From: Firmicutes bacterium UBA3910
GTDB taxonomy: Bacteria; Bacillota; Limnochordia; Darwinibacteriales; Darwinibacteriaceae
Direction: 5' to 3'
NCBI GenBank assembly: GCA_002391465.1
Contig: DGFC01000134.1
Span: forward strand, 7,305-32,640
Length of the DNA: 25,336 nt
Made by a program: the position numbers and the translations under genes. A model generated the notes under the pieces. The model saw nothing but the letters and a program-made list of their open reading frames with translations. It ran no database searches and was not told the DNA's origin. Shown here one piece after another: positions 14,035 to 22,406 of the stretch (the first letter of the stretch is position 1; every line of letters starts with the position of its first letter).

Positions 14035-14993
14035 GATTGACTCCCCCTTAGTAATAGATAAACGAAATAGACTCCTCCCCCTAAGTTAATGAACACACTG
14101 AGGGGTGCGGCGAAGTTGAAGAGGCGCTCCACCACAAATTGGCCCCCCACCAAAGTGATAATCCCGATCAGTATTGATGCGGTCAAAAGATAGCGGTGCT
14201 GATAGGAACGGATCAACTCCCGGGCCAAGTTGGCGGTGAGTAGCCCCAAAAAGGTGATGGGCCCAACCAAACCGGTAGCTGCCGAAACAAATACCACAAC
14301 AGTGGTCAAAAGTCGCCGCACGTTGCGCTCGTAATCAACACCCAAATTGATGGCCTGTTCCCTGCCCAATGCCAGAACATCCAAAAGCGCAAGATTGCCC
14401 TTGCCTGCCAGGAGGATAGGTATTACCACCACAGCCGCAGGCAGCAGCAGAGCGGTATTTACATTGTTGAAACTGGCGAACATTCTCCCCTGTAAAATCA
14501 GAAACTCGTTGGGATCCATCACCATGCGCAGGAAAGAAGCGGCACTCTGGAGCAGGGTGCCTAGGATCACACCCACCAGTAGGGAGAAATAAATGTCCCT
14601 AGACTCCCCCCCAAAGAGGAATCTATACAGTACAGATGCGGAAACCATCATCAACCCCACCGACAGGAAGAAGTTGATATGTGCTGTCTGGAAAAGGACG
14701 CTCCTGGAGCCGAAAAAGAACACTAAAACTGTTTGGGTAAAAAGGTATAAAGCATCCAAACCCATAATGCTTGGGGTCAGTACCCGGTTGACTGTGATTG
14801 TCTGAAAAACAGTGGTGGAGTAGGCTATCGCTGCTCCTGTGAGAATTATGGCCAACGTTTTAGGCAGACGCAAAGAAAGGGCGTAGCGCCAATTATCCGC
14901 ATTTAGCCCCACTAAGACGTACAGGGCAATTAAGGCCAAGCTGATTACTGCCAAGAGCTGTAATTTGCGTTTATCAGTCACTGTTGCCTTCAC
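14031..14993 (-). CDS. Iron-siderophore ABC transporter permease 2 (YclO/FatC-like)
   Basis: A 320-aa FecCD/BtuC-type permease with nine or ten predicted helices. Landmarks are RLPKTLAIILTGAAIAYSTTVFQTITVN (about 38-65), with the PS-I-MGLD motif just after (about 73-80), the AINLGVDYERN coupling segment (about 214-224) and VGPITFLGLLTANLAREL (about 243-260), the ATPase-contact loop. It pairs with the other permease to form the channel for the ferri-siderophore across the inner membrane. The start is GTG at 14993, overlapping the upstream stop by four bases. Weak GAGGGGCG just before suggests coupled translation. Confidence 0.9.
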   Translation of the reverse strand: MKATVTDKRKLQLLAVISLALIALYVLVGLNADNWRYALSLRLPKTLAIILTGAAIAYSTTVFQTITVNRVLTPSIMGLDALYLFTQTVLVFFFGSRSVLFQTAHINFFLSVGLMMVSASVLYRFLFGGESRDIYFSLLVGVILGTLLQSAASFLRMVMDPNEFLILQGRMFASFNNVNTALLLPAAVVVIPILLAGKGNLALLDVLALGREQAINLGVDYERNVRRLLTTVVVFVSAATGLVGPITFLGLLTANLARELIRSYQHRYLLTASILIGIITLVGGQFVVERLFNFAAPLSVFINLGGGVYFVYLLLRGSQS

Positions 14994-15922
14994 CGCCCCT
15001 CACTCCGGAAGATCAAAAAAAGAAAGATCATGCTGCCGAGCACCCCCACTGTCAGACCGATGGGGATCTCGTACGGCGCGATTATCACCCTGCCCAAGAG
15101 GTCAGCAGCCAAGAGAAAGACTGAACCCAACAGGGCAGTGGCAGTGATACTCGCCTTGAGGTTATCGCCGTAATAGAGGGAAGCGACGTTGGGTACGATC
15201 AGGCCCAAGAAGGGGATCCTCCCCGCTGTGATAATCACTAGTGCGGACAAAAGTGCAACGATCGTTACACCTAGATTAACGATGAAGTTGTAGTTTAGGC
15301 CCAAGTTGACCGCAAACTCCTCGCCCAGGCCGGCAATGGTAAATTGATGGGCAAAAAGAAAGGCCACTGCCAGCAGGGGCAGGCTTAAATAAAGCAGCTC
15401 GTAGCGACCTTGGGTTACCATGGAGAAGTTGCCCATAAGCCATGAGTTTATGTTTTGGATCAGATCATAACGATAAGCCACAAAGGTTGTGAGCGAGTCA
15501 ATGATTCCGCCCAGCATTAGGCCGAGAAGGGGAATAAAGACTGCGTTTTTGAATTTTATACGCCGTAAAATGGCCATGAAAAGAAAAGTGCCGGCTAAAG
15601 CGAAGAAGAACACAACCACCATCTTGCCCAGGGAACTCGCTTGGGGAAAAAGGATCAGGGAAGCTAACACACCTGCTTTAGCTGCATCAACGGTGGAAGC
15701 GGTGGTTGGCGAGACAAATCTGTTTTTGGCAATCTGCTGCATGATCAAACCGCCAATGCTCATGCTCATCCCCGCCAGGATAATGGAGAGCACCCTGGGT
15801 AGGCGGCTCAAGGCAATAATCTGCCGGGCTTGTCCAGGAAAATCCTTCAGTCCTAAAAAGAGCGACACAAAGGTGAGCAGGATCAAGGGCACAAGCAGAT
15901 AAACGCTTCTGATTCTACCCAT
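14990..15922 (-). CDS. Iron-siderophore ABC transporter permease 1 (YclN/FatD-like)
   Basis: A 310-aa FecCD-type permease, first gene of the iron operon. Features: RLPRVLSIILAGMSMSIGGLIMQQIAKNRF-like block (about 39-68) with SPTTAS, EEFAVNLGLNY coupling segment (about 203-213) and GRIPFLGLIVPN (about 235-246). ATG at 15922 is chosen because GGGGGTG lies four bases upstream; the open frame continues 29 codons further up, but those cover the promoter and operator. Regulation: the gene is preceded by an extended -10 promoter overlapped by a Fur-like palindrome, and faces a divergent AraC regulator, the arrangement known for feu/Btr and related siderophore systems. Confidence 0.9.
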   Translation of the reverse strand: MGRIRSVYLLVPLILLTFVSLFLGLKDFPGQARQIIALSRLPRVLSIILAGMSMSIGGLIMQQIAKNRFVSPTTASTVDAAKAGVLASLILFPQASSLGKMVVVFFFALAGTFLFMAILRRIKFKNAVFIPLLGLMLGGIIDSLTTFVAYRYDLIQNINSWLMGNFSMVTQGRYELLYLSLPLLAVAFLFAHQFTIAGLGEEFAVNLGLNYNFIVNLGVTIVALLSALVIITAGRIPFLGLIVPNVASLYYGDNLKASITATALLGSVFLLAADLLGRVIIAPYEIPIGLTVGVLGSMIFLFLIFRSEGR

Positions 15923-15952
15923 TTGACACCCCCTGCATGATCTTATAAAATA

Positions 15953-15979
15953 AAAATACCATATGAGAATGGTTTTCAA
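15953..15979 (-). promoter_or_regulatory. Promoter of the iron-siderophore operon
   Basis: Minus strand -35 TTGAAA (15974-15979), a 15-base spacer, and extended -10 TGGTATTTT (hexamer 15953-15958). The short spacer suggests dependence on an activator such as the divergent AraC protein. Confidence 0.45.
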
Positions 15980-15984
15980 TCTCA
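15964..15984. promoter_or_regulatory. Fur-like operator upstream of the iron operon
   Basis: TGAGA (15964-15968) and TCTCA (15980-15984) bound a 21-base imperfect palindrome containing TGAGAATGGTTTTCA, a fair 7-1-7 Fur box. It covers the predicted -35 of the iron permease operon, a repressor position. Confidence 0.5.
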
Positions 15985-16073
15985 TACAGTGTACCATGCC
16001 TGCGTGCAAACTGCTTGCAGGAATTTTGGGTTTTTTCCACTTTTTTTAGATCGGATGTAAGGGAGGCGACAGC

Positions 16074-16772
16074 ATGTGCAGCTGTGATCTGGCGGCAAGC
16101 CTTAAACAAACATTGGAACTGTTCCATGCCTGTACCCAGCTCCCCATTTCTGCCCTGGCCCACAACGGGAGCGTAATGGGCAGAAGCGGACTTAATGGTG
16201 AGGCTGAACTACCCATGGCCAAGTTACAGCCCTATCTGGAGGGAAATGTCGCATGTGCCGAGTTGGAGTGCGGAGACCGGAACTCCCTCTTCGTCTGCCC
16301 TATCTGTCCCCACAGGGGAAAAATGGGCCTCTTTGTCCTAGGTCCATATCCTGAAGCAGAACGCTCCGGCGTCCTACCCCATCTACTCCAGCTCCTGCGC
16401 AGCCTCCAAGATACCTGTGTCCAGCGGCAGAAGTCGAATCCCTACTGCCGGCACACCTCCCGAGCCATCAATTACATCGAAAAAAACTACCATAACAAAC
16501 TCTCCTTGCAGCGGGTCGCACGCCATTTGGGTCTAAACGAAGCTTACCTTTCCAGCCTGTTCAAACAGCAGACAGGCCAGACCTTTACCGAATTTGTCAA
16601 TCTACTCCGGATAGAAAAAAGCAAGGAACTCCTTCGGCACAGCTCCGCCTCCATTTTAGACATCTCCCTGGAGGTGGGCTTCAGCAACCAGAATTATTTC
16701 AACCGGGTATTTAAAAAACTCACCGGAATCACTCCCGGTGAGTTTCGTAGGCAAAGTGCACAATCTGCTTAA
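16074..16772 (+). CDS. AraC-family regulator with Cys-rich N-terminal domain, likely regulator of the iron operon
   Basis: A 232-aa protein. The C-terminal 100 residues are a standard AraC double HTH: AINYIEKNYHNKLSLQRVARHLGLN (about 131-155) with YLSSLFKQQTGQTF, then ILDISLEVGFSNQNYFNRVFKKLTGITPGEFR (about 194-225). The N-terminal domain (1-120) is not cupin-like and carries Cys at 2, 4, 20, 61, 66, 75 and 78, including CSC at the start and CPIC at 75-78, plus two more at 115 and 125. This resembles PocR/Fe-S or metal-sensing layouts, but I cannot name it. ATG at 16074 with AGGGAGG upstream. Divergent from the siderophore transporter, so control of that operon is likely; iron or redox sensing through the cysteines is inference. 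Confidence 0.82.
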   Translation: MCSCDLAASLKQTLELFHACTQLPISALAHNGSVMGRSGLNGEAELPMAKLQPYLEGNVACAELECGDRNSLFVCPICPHRGKMGLFVLGPYPEAERSGVLPHLLQLLRSLQDTCVQRQKSNPYCRHTSRAINYIEKNYHNKLSLQRVARHLGLNEAYLSSLFKQQTGQTFTEFVNLLRIEKSKELLRHSSASILDISLEVGFSNQNYFNRVFKKLTGITPGEFRRQSAQSA

Positions 16773-17831
16773 TTAAACTTCCGTTATCCAACCGAATTCA
16801 TCTGGCAGGCGGCCGCTTTGGATACCTGTGATCGCATCGTACAGCCTCTGGGAAATCTCGCCCGTTCTGCCTCCATTGATATCGATTACCTGCTCCTTAT
16901 ACTCCAACCTGCCAATGGGCGAAATCACTGCTGCGGTACCACAGCCAAACGCCTCAAGCAGCCTGCCTTCGGCATGGGCGGCAAAGAGTTCGTCAATGGC
17001 CAGCTTCCGCTCCAGGGCAGGAATGTTCCAGGACCGCAGGAGCTGCAGAACCGAATCCCTGGTTACACCCGGAAGAACAGAGTCGCCCAGATCCGGTGTA
17101 ATCAGTTCGCCGTCAATGTTGAAAAAGACGTTCATGGCGCCCACTTCTTCCACATAGCGGCGCTCTAACCCGTCCAACCAGAGCACCTGGGCATGGCCCC
17201 GTTCAGAGGCCAGCCTCTGGGCAAGGAGACCGCCGGCGTAGTTGCCCGCCGCTTTAGCCGCACCTGTACCGCCCCGCACCGCCCGAACGTAGTGGGGCTC
17301 CACGTAAATGCTCACCGGGTTAATCCCCTCTTCGTAGTAAGCGCCTGAAGGGGACAGGATAATAAGCAGCTTGTAGGTGGGTGCTGGCCGCACGCCCAGT
17401 ACATTATCCACACCAATGATGAAGGGCCTGATGTACAGGGAAGTCCCGGGCTGGGAAGGCACCCAATCGGCATCCAGCCTGATCAGTTTCTTCAGTGCTT
17501 CTAAAAGGAACTCTTCGTCAATTTCGGGTATGCAGAGCCGCCGGTTGCTCTTATTGAGTCTGGCCATGTTCTGCTCCGGCCGAAACAGCAAAATTCGCCC
17601 ATCCTCAGCCCGAAAAGCCTTCATACCTTCGAAAACCGCCTGGGCATAATGGAAAACAGATGTTGATGGATCGAGCTGCAGGGGCCCATAGGGTACAATA
17701 CGGGGATCGCGCCATTCCCCTTTGGAGTAATCCATCATAAACATATGATCGGTAAAATAACGGCCGAAGCCCAGTTCTGCTTCATTGGGTTTTGTCTTTG
17801 GGGCTGTTGTTTTCACCAGAGAAATATCCAC
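16773..17831 (-). CDS. ilvE: Branched-chain amino acid aminotransferase
   Basis: A 352-aa fold type IV PLP enzyme (class II BCAT, about 350-360 aa). It interconverts Leu, Ile, Val and their 2-oxo acids with glutamate/2-oxoglutarate in the cytoplasm. Landmarks: FHYAQAVFEGMKAFR (60-74), RLNKSNRRL (91-99), the PLP lysine Lys193 in G-T-G-A-A-K-A-A-G-N-Y, EVGAMNVFF (about 231-239) and GVTRDSVLQL (about 254-263). Start is GTG at 17831 with AAAGGGAG nine bases upstream. Its stop codon (16773-16775) directly abuts that of the AraC gene, with no terminator between. A 239-base leader lies upstream; no T-box was recognised in it. Confidence 0.93.
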   Translation of the reverse strand: MDISLVKTTAPKTKPNEAELGFGRYFTDHMFMMDYSKGEWRDPRIVPYGPLQLDPSTSVFHYAQAVFEGMKAFRAEDGRILLFRPEQNMARLNKSNRRLCIPEIDEEFLLEALKKLIRLDADWVPSQPGTSLYIRPFIIGVDNVLGVRPAPTYKLLIILSPSGAYYEEGINPVSIYVEPHYVRAVRGGTGAAKAAGNYAGGLLAQRLASERGHAQVLWLDGLERRYVEEVGAMNVFFNIDGELITPDLGDSVLPGVTRDSVLQLLRSWNIPALERKLAIDELFAAHAEGRLLEAFGCGTAAVISPIGRLEYKEQVIDINGGRTGEISQRLYDAITGIQSGRLPDEFGWITEV

Positions 17832-17886
17832 TTCTTAACACTCCCTTTAATTTCTTTCCCCTATTTATTTACTTACTTCATTCCCG

Positions 17887-17936
17887 ACCAATCAATTCCT
17901 GCTCAAACGCGAGCGGCACGTTTGTCCCAAATTGGT
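17887..17936. repeat. Nested inverted repeats in the ilvE leader
   Basis: ACCAAT (17887-17892) pairs with ATTGGT (17931-17936), and inside it CAAACG (17904-17909) pairs with CGTTTG (17919-17924). A candidate leader structure or operator; no T-run follows. Nothing else recognisable lies in 17832-18024. Confidence 0.35.
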
Positions 17937-18024
17937 TGAGTAACTCGTTTTCGGAGTAGACACCGGATACATCTAACGAACTCGGTACCGATTTTTATCG
18001 TCAGTGCGATTTACCGTTAAAAAA

Positions 18025-18054
18025 GTGGGCAAAAAAATAAGGCCCATTCGGGCC
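18025..18054 (-). terminator. Terminator after lemA
   Basis: On the minus strand GGCCC/GGGCC (18041-18045, 18050-18054) forms a short GC-rich stem followed by TTATTTTTTT. TGGGC/GCCCA pairing across the T-run is an alternative fold. Confidence 0.65.
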
Positions 18055-18070
18055 CCATTTTTTCAGCTTA

Positions 18071-18634
18071 CTAGAATTGGACTTGGGGAACTTCCTGTGC
18101 CCCAGGTGCTGCTTCGAAATAAGCTTTGGGCTGTTTGCCGAACATGCCGGCCAGGATGTTCATGGGGAACTGCCTGATAGTGGAGTTCCACGTCTGCACA
18201 GACTCGTTGAAGCGCATCCGCTCGGTTGCGATTCGGTTTTCTGTTCCAGCAAGTTCATCCTGGAGGCGGATAAAGCTGGCATCAGCCTTCAGTTCCGGAT
18301 AGGCCTCGCTCAAAGCCAACAGCCTGCCGAGGGCCGCATCTAGTCCATTATTGGCCGCCATCTGTTCTTCCGGCGAACGGGCTGCCAACAGTCGCGACCT
18401 GGCATCGGCAATCTCTGTAAAGACCCGCTCCTCGTGGGAAGCATAGCCCTTAACGGTGTTGACCAGATTGGGAATTAGATCTGCCCTGCGCTGCAGCACG
18501 TTTTCCACCTGAGCCCAGCGCCCTTCAACGTCAGTTTCGAGCTGGACTAGACGGTTGTAACGGCCCGCAACCACAGCACCTAACACAATCACTATTACGG
18601 CAATAATCAGTAAAACCTTAGCTGCACCTTTCAC
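18071..18634 (-). CDS. lemA: LemA family membrane-anchored protein
   Basis: A 187-aa protein with one N-terminal membrane helix (6-24) and a helical-bundle domain typical of LemA: YNRLVQLETDVEGRWAQVE (26-44), RRADLIPNLVNTVKGYASHE (49-68), NRIATERMRFNESVQTWN (133-150) and the IRQFPMNILAGMFG end (153-166). Function of LemA is not settled; it often pairs with TPM-domain (YgcG) proteins, as here, where the TPM gene lies 18 bases upstream. The start is GTG at 18634, just after a GGAGGAGG-rich SD stretch. It is the last gene of the pair. Confidence 0.92.
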   Translation of the reverse strand: MKGAAKVLLIIAVIVIVLGAVVAGRYNRLVQLETDVEGRWAQVENVLQRRADLIPNLVNTVKGYASHEERVFTEIADARSRLLAARSPEEQMAANNGLDAALGRLLALSEAYPELKADASFIRLQDELAGTENRIATERMRFNESVQTWNSTIRQFPMNILAGMFGKQPKAYFEAAPGAQEVPQVQF

Positions 18635-18652
18635 TCCTCTTCCTCCTCCTTA

Positions 18653-19408
18653 TCAAAATCGACGTCCTGCTCCGCCGCCGCCGCTGCGGCCGCCGCCGAA
18701 ACCTCCACCCCGTCCGCCGCCAAACCCGCCGCCTCGCATGGGGCCCACACGGGTAGTGGTGCGGGGAATGATCACTGGGCCGCGGTGGCCTCCACCGCTG
18801 CCGCCGCTCGTACCCCCGGGGGGAAAGCGCCTAGCACGTCTTAAGAGCACCACAATCATGAGAAAAATGACAAATGCGCTGAGCCAACCTGACTCTGTTT
18901 TCTCTTTCCTAATCTCGAACTCTTCTCCCGCCAAAATATTGGCGTAGGCCCGGGACATATTCACTAATCCCTGGGCGTAATCCTTCTTCTTAAAGTGCTC
19001 TAGGCCTTCCTGGTCAATAACTGCACCAACCAAACCATCTGGGAGCACACCTTCCAAACCGTAGCCCGTTTCCACTTCAATGGCGCCTTCCGCCAAGGAG
19101 AGCAGAATCATTAAACCGCTGTCCTCCGGACCCCCAACTCCCCACTCGTTAAACAGACCGGTAATGAAAGTCTTAGGATCTTCCGGAGCAGTGGTGGCAA
19201 TGGTCACAACTGCCAGTTCAATACCTTGTTCATCCCGGAGCTTCTGGGTTATCAGCTCCAGCTCCGCTCTACTCCGCTGATCTAAAACATTGGCAAAGTC
19301 ATTGACAAAACCAACTGCCTTTGGATATGAGGCTGCCTGTGCACCTTGGGCAAGCAGAAAAATCAATACCATAAGTCCCACAACAATATTGCATTTAGAA
19401 CGTCCCAA
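18653..19408 (-). CDS. TPM-domain protein (YgcG family) with Gly-rich tail
   Basis: A 251-aa envelope protein. Signal peptide 1-26 (ends AQA), TPM domain about 28-160 (VGFVNDFANVLD, then LAVVTIATTAPEDPKTFITGLFNEWGVG, ESGLMILLSL-type core and the ETGYGLEGVLPD motif), one membrane helix (174-190), then a Gly/Arg-rich tail (198-251) ending GRRF. TPM domains have been linked to acid phosphatase activity and photosystem repair in plants; the bacterial role is open. Orientation is probably with TPM outside and the tail inside. The start is TTG at 19408 with AGAGGTGA nine bases upstream. Co-transcribed with lemA, a common pairing. It is driven by an extended -10 promoter at 19441-19449. Confidence 0.88.
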   Translation of the reverse strand: MGRSKCNIVVGLMVLIFLLAQGAQAASYPKAVGFVNDFANVLDQRSRAELELITQKLRDEQGIELAVVTIATTAPEDPKTFITGLFNEWGVGGPEDSGLMILLSLAEGAIEVETGYGLEGVLPDGLVGAVIDQEGLEHFKKKDYAQGLVNMSRAYANILAGEEFEIRKEKTESGWLSAFVIFLMIVVLLRRARRFPPGGTSGGSGGGHRGPVIIPRTTTRVGPMRGGGFGGGRGGGFGGGRSGGGGAGRRF

Positions 19409-19440
19409 AGCCGCTTGTCACCTCTTTTCGTAACTAATTA

Positions 19441-19449
19441 ATTATAACA
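19441..19449 (-). promoter_or_regulatory. Extended -10 promoter of the TPM/lemA operon
   Basis: Minus strand TGTTATAAT, a TGn-extended consensus -10, 32 bases before the TTG start. The -35 position (TGTGCA at 19464-19469) is weak, as is usual for extended -10 promoters. Confidence 0.6.
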
Positions 19450-19475
19450 CAAAGGAAGGCGTTTGCACAGCACTC

Positions 19476-20114
19476 CTACCCTTCTACCGGCTGGGCCCGG
19501 TACAACTCTTCCCCTTCCAGCCAAATAAACTCATTGGCGGTCAGTTCCTGCAGAAGCTGACGGATGGGCTCCATCTCCTCTGCAAAGAGCTGAACATGAA
19601 AAGTCACTTTTTCTAGATATTCCGTATCAGCTATATATATGCCCGCCTGGAGGAGTTCGTTCTGGATTTTGCCCACATGGACATAGTCAACTGTTATGGC
19701 CACCGCCCGAGCAGGAACCATTCGTACAATCCCCGCTTCCTGCAGGGCGGCGCGGGTTGTGCCGCCGTAGGCCCTGATCAGGCCTCCCCGACCCAACAGG
19801 ATACCGCCGAAATAACGGGTTACCACTACCACCACATTGGTCAGCTCATAACCCTTCAGCATCTCCAACATGGGTAGGCCTGCCGTGCCGCTGGGCTCGT
19901 TATCATCGCTGAATTTCTGCACTTCCTGATTGGTACCGAGAATGTACGCGGGCACATTGTGGGTAGCATCCCAGTGCTGCTTGCGGATGGCTTCAATAAA
20001 CTCCTCCGCCTCTTCCACCGTCCCTACCGGCTTAATCCGCCCGATAAATTTGGACTTCCTTTCAAACAGGGTTATTTCAGCCTCTTTGGCCACCGTTTTA
20101 TATTCTACCAGCAC
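19476..20114 (-). CDS. yigZ: YigZ/IMPACT family protein (UPF0029)
   Basis: A 212-aa protein with the YigZ plan: N-terminal UPF0029/IMPACT domain (about 15-125) containing SKFIGRIKPV (21-30), ATHNVPAYILG, SDDNEPSGTAGLPML (about 69-83), VVVVTRYFGGILLGRGGLIRAYG (about 95-117), and a C-terminal DUF1949 ferredoxin-like domain (about 140-205). Eukaryotic IMPACT is a translation regulator; the bacterial role is not settled. The start is GTG at 20114 with AGAGGTGG four bases before. Divergent from tex with 79 bases between; no terminator separates it from the TPM promoter downstream. Confidence 0.92.
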   Translation of the reverse strand: MLVEYKTVAKEAEITLFERKSKFIGRIKPVGTVEEAEEFIEAIRKQHWDATHNVPAYILGTNQEVQKFSDDNEPSGTAGLPMLEMLKGYELTNVVVVVTRYFGGILLGRGGLIRAYGGTTRAALQEAGIVRMVPARAVAITVDYVHVGKIQNELLQAGIYIADTEYLEKVTFHVQLFAEEMEPIRQLLQELTANEFIWLEGEELYRAQPVEG

Positions 20115-20193
20115 AAAACCACCTCTAACGCAAATTCAACATTGCTTTGCTTCTTCCTTCCCCTTCTGTTATTCTATCACTGGGAGGATTGCC

Positions 20194-22350
20194 ATGGATA
20201 TTATAAAGCAAATAGCAGCCGAACTTTCGATTAGGACAGAACAAGTGGAACGGACGGTAGAACTACTGGATGGGGGCAACACCATTCCCTTTATCGCCCG
20301 TTACCGCAAGGAAGCAACGGGTGAACTGGATGAAACGGTTATCCGCTCTTTAGCTGAAAGACTGAGCTACCTGAGAAGTCTAGCAGAACGGAAAGCAGAT
20401 ATCTCCCGCCTCATCGCTGAGCAGGGGAAACTCACGGACGAACTTGCCACAAGTATCGCCAAAGCTTTTTCCCTGCAGGAATTGGACGACATTTACCGCC
20501 CCTACAGACCCAAACGGCGTACACGCGCTTCTATCGCCAAGGAAAAGGGTCTGGAACCCCTAGCAGAAAAACTGCTGGAACAGGGACCAACGGAGATAGA
20601 GAAACTGGCCGAACCTTTTCTCAGTGAGGAAGTATCCACAGTGGAAGACGCGCTGGCAGGCGCACGGGATATTCTCGCCGAACGCTTTGCAGATGATCCG
20701 GAGCTCCGTGCCCTGATCCGCCAATTTACATACTCAACCGGCCTTCTTGTGAGCGGAGGTGAAGACACGGGCGAAATTGCAGAAGCTAAAGAGTTTCAGA
20801 TGTACTTCGATTACTACGAAGATGTGGCGAAAATACCGCCCCACAGAGTGTTAGCAATCAACCGTGGCGAACGCCTTAAAGTGCTGAGAGTAAATCTACG
20901 AGTGGACGAGCAAAAAGTGTATGCCATACTAAACGACAGAGTGATCAACAGACCCTCTTCACCCAGCGCAGCCCAGATCAGGGCAGCGGTAGAAGACGGC
21001 TATAAACGTCTGTTGGGGCCGAGCTTAGAGCGGGAAATTCGAAGTACCCTTACAGAAAAGGCAGAAGCCCACGCCATTGAAATCTTTGCCAAGAACCTGC
21101 GGGATCTACTGCTGCAGAGCCCGGTGCGGGGCCACAGGGTTCTGGGCATCGACCCCGCGTTCCGTACTGGCTGTAAAGTGGTTGCCGTTGACCAATTTGG
21201 TAATTTACTTGAATACACAACCATCTACCCCCATGAACCCCAACGGCGCTGGCACGAGGCACTGGCTGTTTTAAAAGAGTTAGCAGCCAAACATGGGATC
21301 TCGCTGGTAACCATTGGCAATGGCACGGCAAGCCGGGAGACGGAGCAGCTAGTGGCGGAACTGATCAAAAACCACTGTCCTAAGCTCCAGTACCTGGTCA
21401 TCAACGAAGCGGGAGCAAGCGTCTACTCTGCCTCCGAGCTTGCCCGGGAAGAATTTCGCACTTTGGACGTATCCATGCGGGGAGCGGTCTCCATCGCCAG
21501 GCGGGTACAAGATCCCCTAGCAGAACTGGTGAAAATTGAGCCAAAATCCATCGGGGTTGGCCAATACCAGCACGACGTCAATCAAAAGGAGCTGGCCAGC
21601 GCCCTAGATGCTGTGGTGGAAAGCTGTGTGAACCATGTTGGTGTTGAGTTGAACACCGCTTCCAGTGCCCTGTTAAAACACGTATCTGGCCTATCGCCCC
21701 GGGTGGCAGCTGAAGTGGTCAACTACCGAACAGCCAACGGCCCCTTTCGCAGCCGGGCTGAACTGAAAGAGGTGAAGGGTTTAGGTCCCAAAACATTTGA
21801 GCAGGCGGCAGGTTTCCTGCGTATTGCGGACGGAGCCAGGCCGTTAGATAACACTGCCGTCCATCCCGAATCCTATGCTCTAGCGGAGCGAATTTTGGCA
21901 GAGATCGGTGCGGAGGAAGAGGATCTAGCCGATCGGGAAAAACTGGCGGAGATTAGGGATAAACTTAGGGGGCTTGACCCAAAGGAGATGGCACAGAGGC
22001 TGGCAGCGGGTGAGCCCACCGTGCGGGATATTATGGCATCCCTGGCCCAACCGGGACGGGATCCCCGGGATGAGCTGCCCCCACCCCTTTTCCGGGCAGA
22101 TATTCTGAGTCTTAAGGATCTCAGGCCCGGGCTGATACTGCAGGGGACAGTGCAGAATGTGGTGGACTTTGGTGCCTTCGTTGATATTGGCGTGGAAAAG
22201 GCCGGGTTAGTCCACATCTCCCAGCTCAGCGACAAGTTCGTCCGCCATCCCACCGATGTGGTCCAGGTCGGCGACATTGTTACAGTCAGAATCCTGGACG
22301 TTGACCAAGATAGGGAGCGGATCAGCCTGACCATGAAAACAAGTGAGTGA
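20194..22350 (+). CDS. tex: Tex family transcription accessory / RNA-binding protein
   Basis: A 718-aa cytoplasmic nucleic-acid-binding protein, normal Tex length. Order: N-terminal helical Tex domain (1-190, with GGNTIPFIARYRKEATGELDE near 25-45), a central helical region, a YqgF/RNase H-like domain starting LGIDPAFRTGCK (317-328), helix-hairpin-helix repeats (about 493-560, with GLSPRVAAEVV and VKGLGPKTFEQAAGFLRI) and a C-terminal S1 domain (about 645-716, GTVQNVVDFGAFVDIGV...GLVHISQLS). ATG at 20194 follows GGGAGG; the open frame runs further upstream but has no SD and overlaps yigZ. In other bacteria Tex binds nucleic acid and associates with transcription; it ends in a strong terminator here and is a single-gene unit. 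Confidence 0.95.
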   Translation: MDIIKQIAAELSIRTEQVERTVELLDGGNTIPFIARYRKEATGELDETVIRSLAERLSYLRSLAERKADISRLIAEQGKLTDELATSIAKAFSLQELDDIYRPYRPKRRTRASIAKEKGLEPLAEKLLEQGPTEIEKLAEPFLSEEVSTVEDALAGARDILAERFADDPELRALIRQFTYSTGLLVSGGEDTGEIAEAKEFQMYFDYYEDVAKIPPHRVLAINRGERLKVLRVNLRVDEQKVYAILNDRVINRPSSPSAAQIRAAVEDGYKRLLGPSLEREIRSTLTEKAEAHAIEIFAKNLRDLLLQSPVRGHRVLGIDPAFRTGCKVVAVDQFGNLLEYTTIYPHEPQRRWHEALAVLKELAAKHGISLVTIGNGTASRETEQLVAELIKNHCPKLQYLVINEAGASVYSASELAREEFRTLDVSMRGAVSIARRVQDPLAELVKIEPKSIGVGQYQHDVNQKELASALDAVVESCVNHVGVELNTASSALLKHVSGLSPRVAAEVVNYRTANGPFRSRAELKEVKGLGPKTFEQAAGFLRIADGARPLDNTAVHPESYALAERILAEIGAEEEDLADREKLAEIRDKLRGLDPKEMAQRLAAGEPTVRDIMASLAQPGRDPRDELPPPLFRADILSLKDLRPGLILQGTVQNVVDFGAFVDIGVEKAGLVHISQLSDKFVRHPTDVVQVGDIVTVRILDVDQDRERISLTMKTSE

Positions 22351-22376
22351 ATTGTGGAGCTGATAAACTGAATTCA

Positions 22377-22402
22377 AAGGCGCTGGAAATCTCCAGCGCC
22401 TT
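22377..22402. terminator. Terminator after tex
   Basis: An 11-bp stem AAGGCGCTGGA/TCCAGCGCCTT with a 4-base loop, followed by GTTGTTAT. It lies between the convergent tex and small membrane protein genes and may serve both. Confidence 0.8.
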
Positions 22403-22406
22403 GTTG

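Noticed and set aside
16723..16746. Hairpin CTCACCGG...CCGGTGAG near the end of the AraC gene
   Set aside because: It lies within the coding region and has no T-run, so it is not called a terminator.
17978..17992. GGTACC-containing palindrome upstream of ilvE as a possible T-box
   Set aside because: The full T-box core and a following terminator are missing; only the central GGTACC matches.
18653..18830. Very GC-rich repetitive stretch at the end of the TPM gene
   Set aside because: It is explained by codons of the Gly/Arg-rich tail, not by a separate repeat element.
19930..20193. N-terminal extension of tex upstream to 19930
   Set aside because: It overlaps yigZ on the other strand, has no SD, and Tex proteins begin at the MDIIKQIA-like sequence at 20194.
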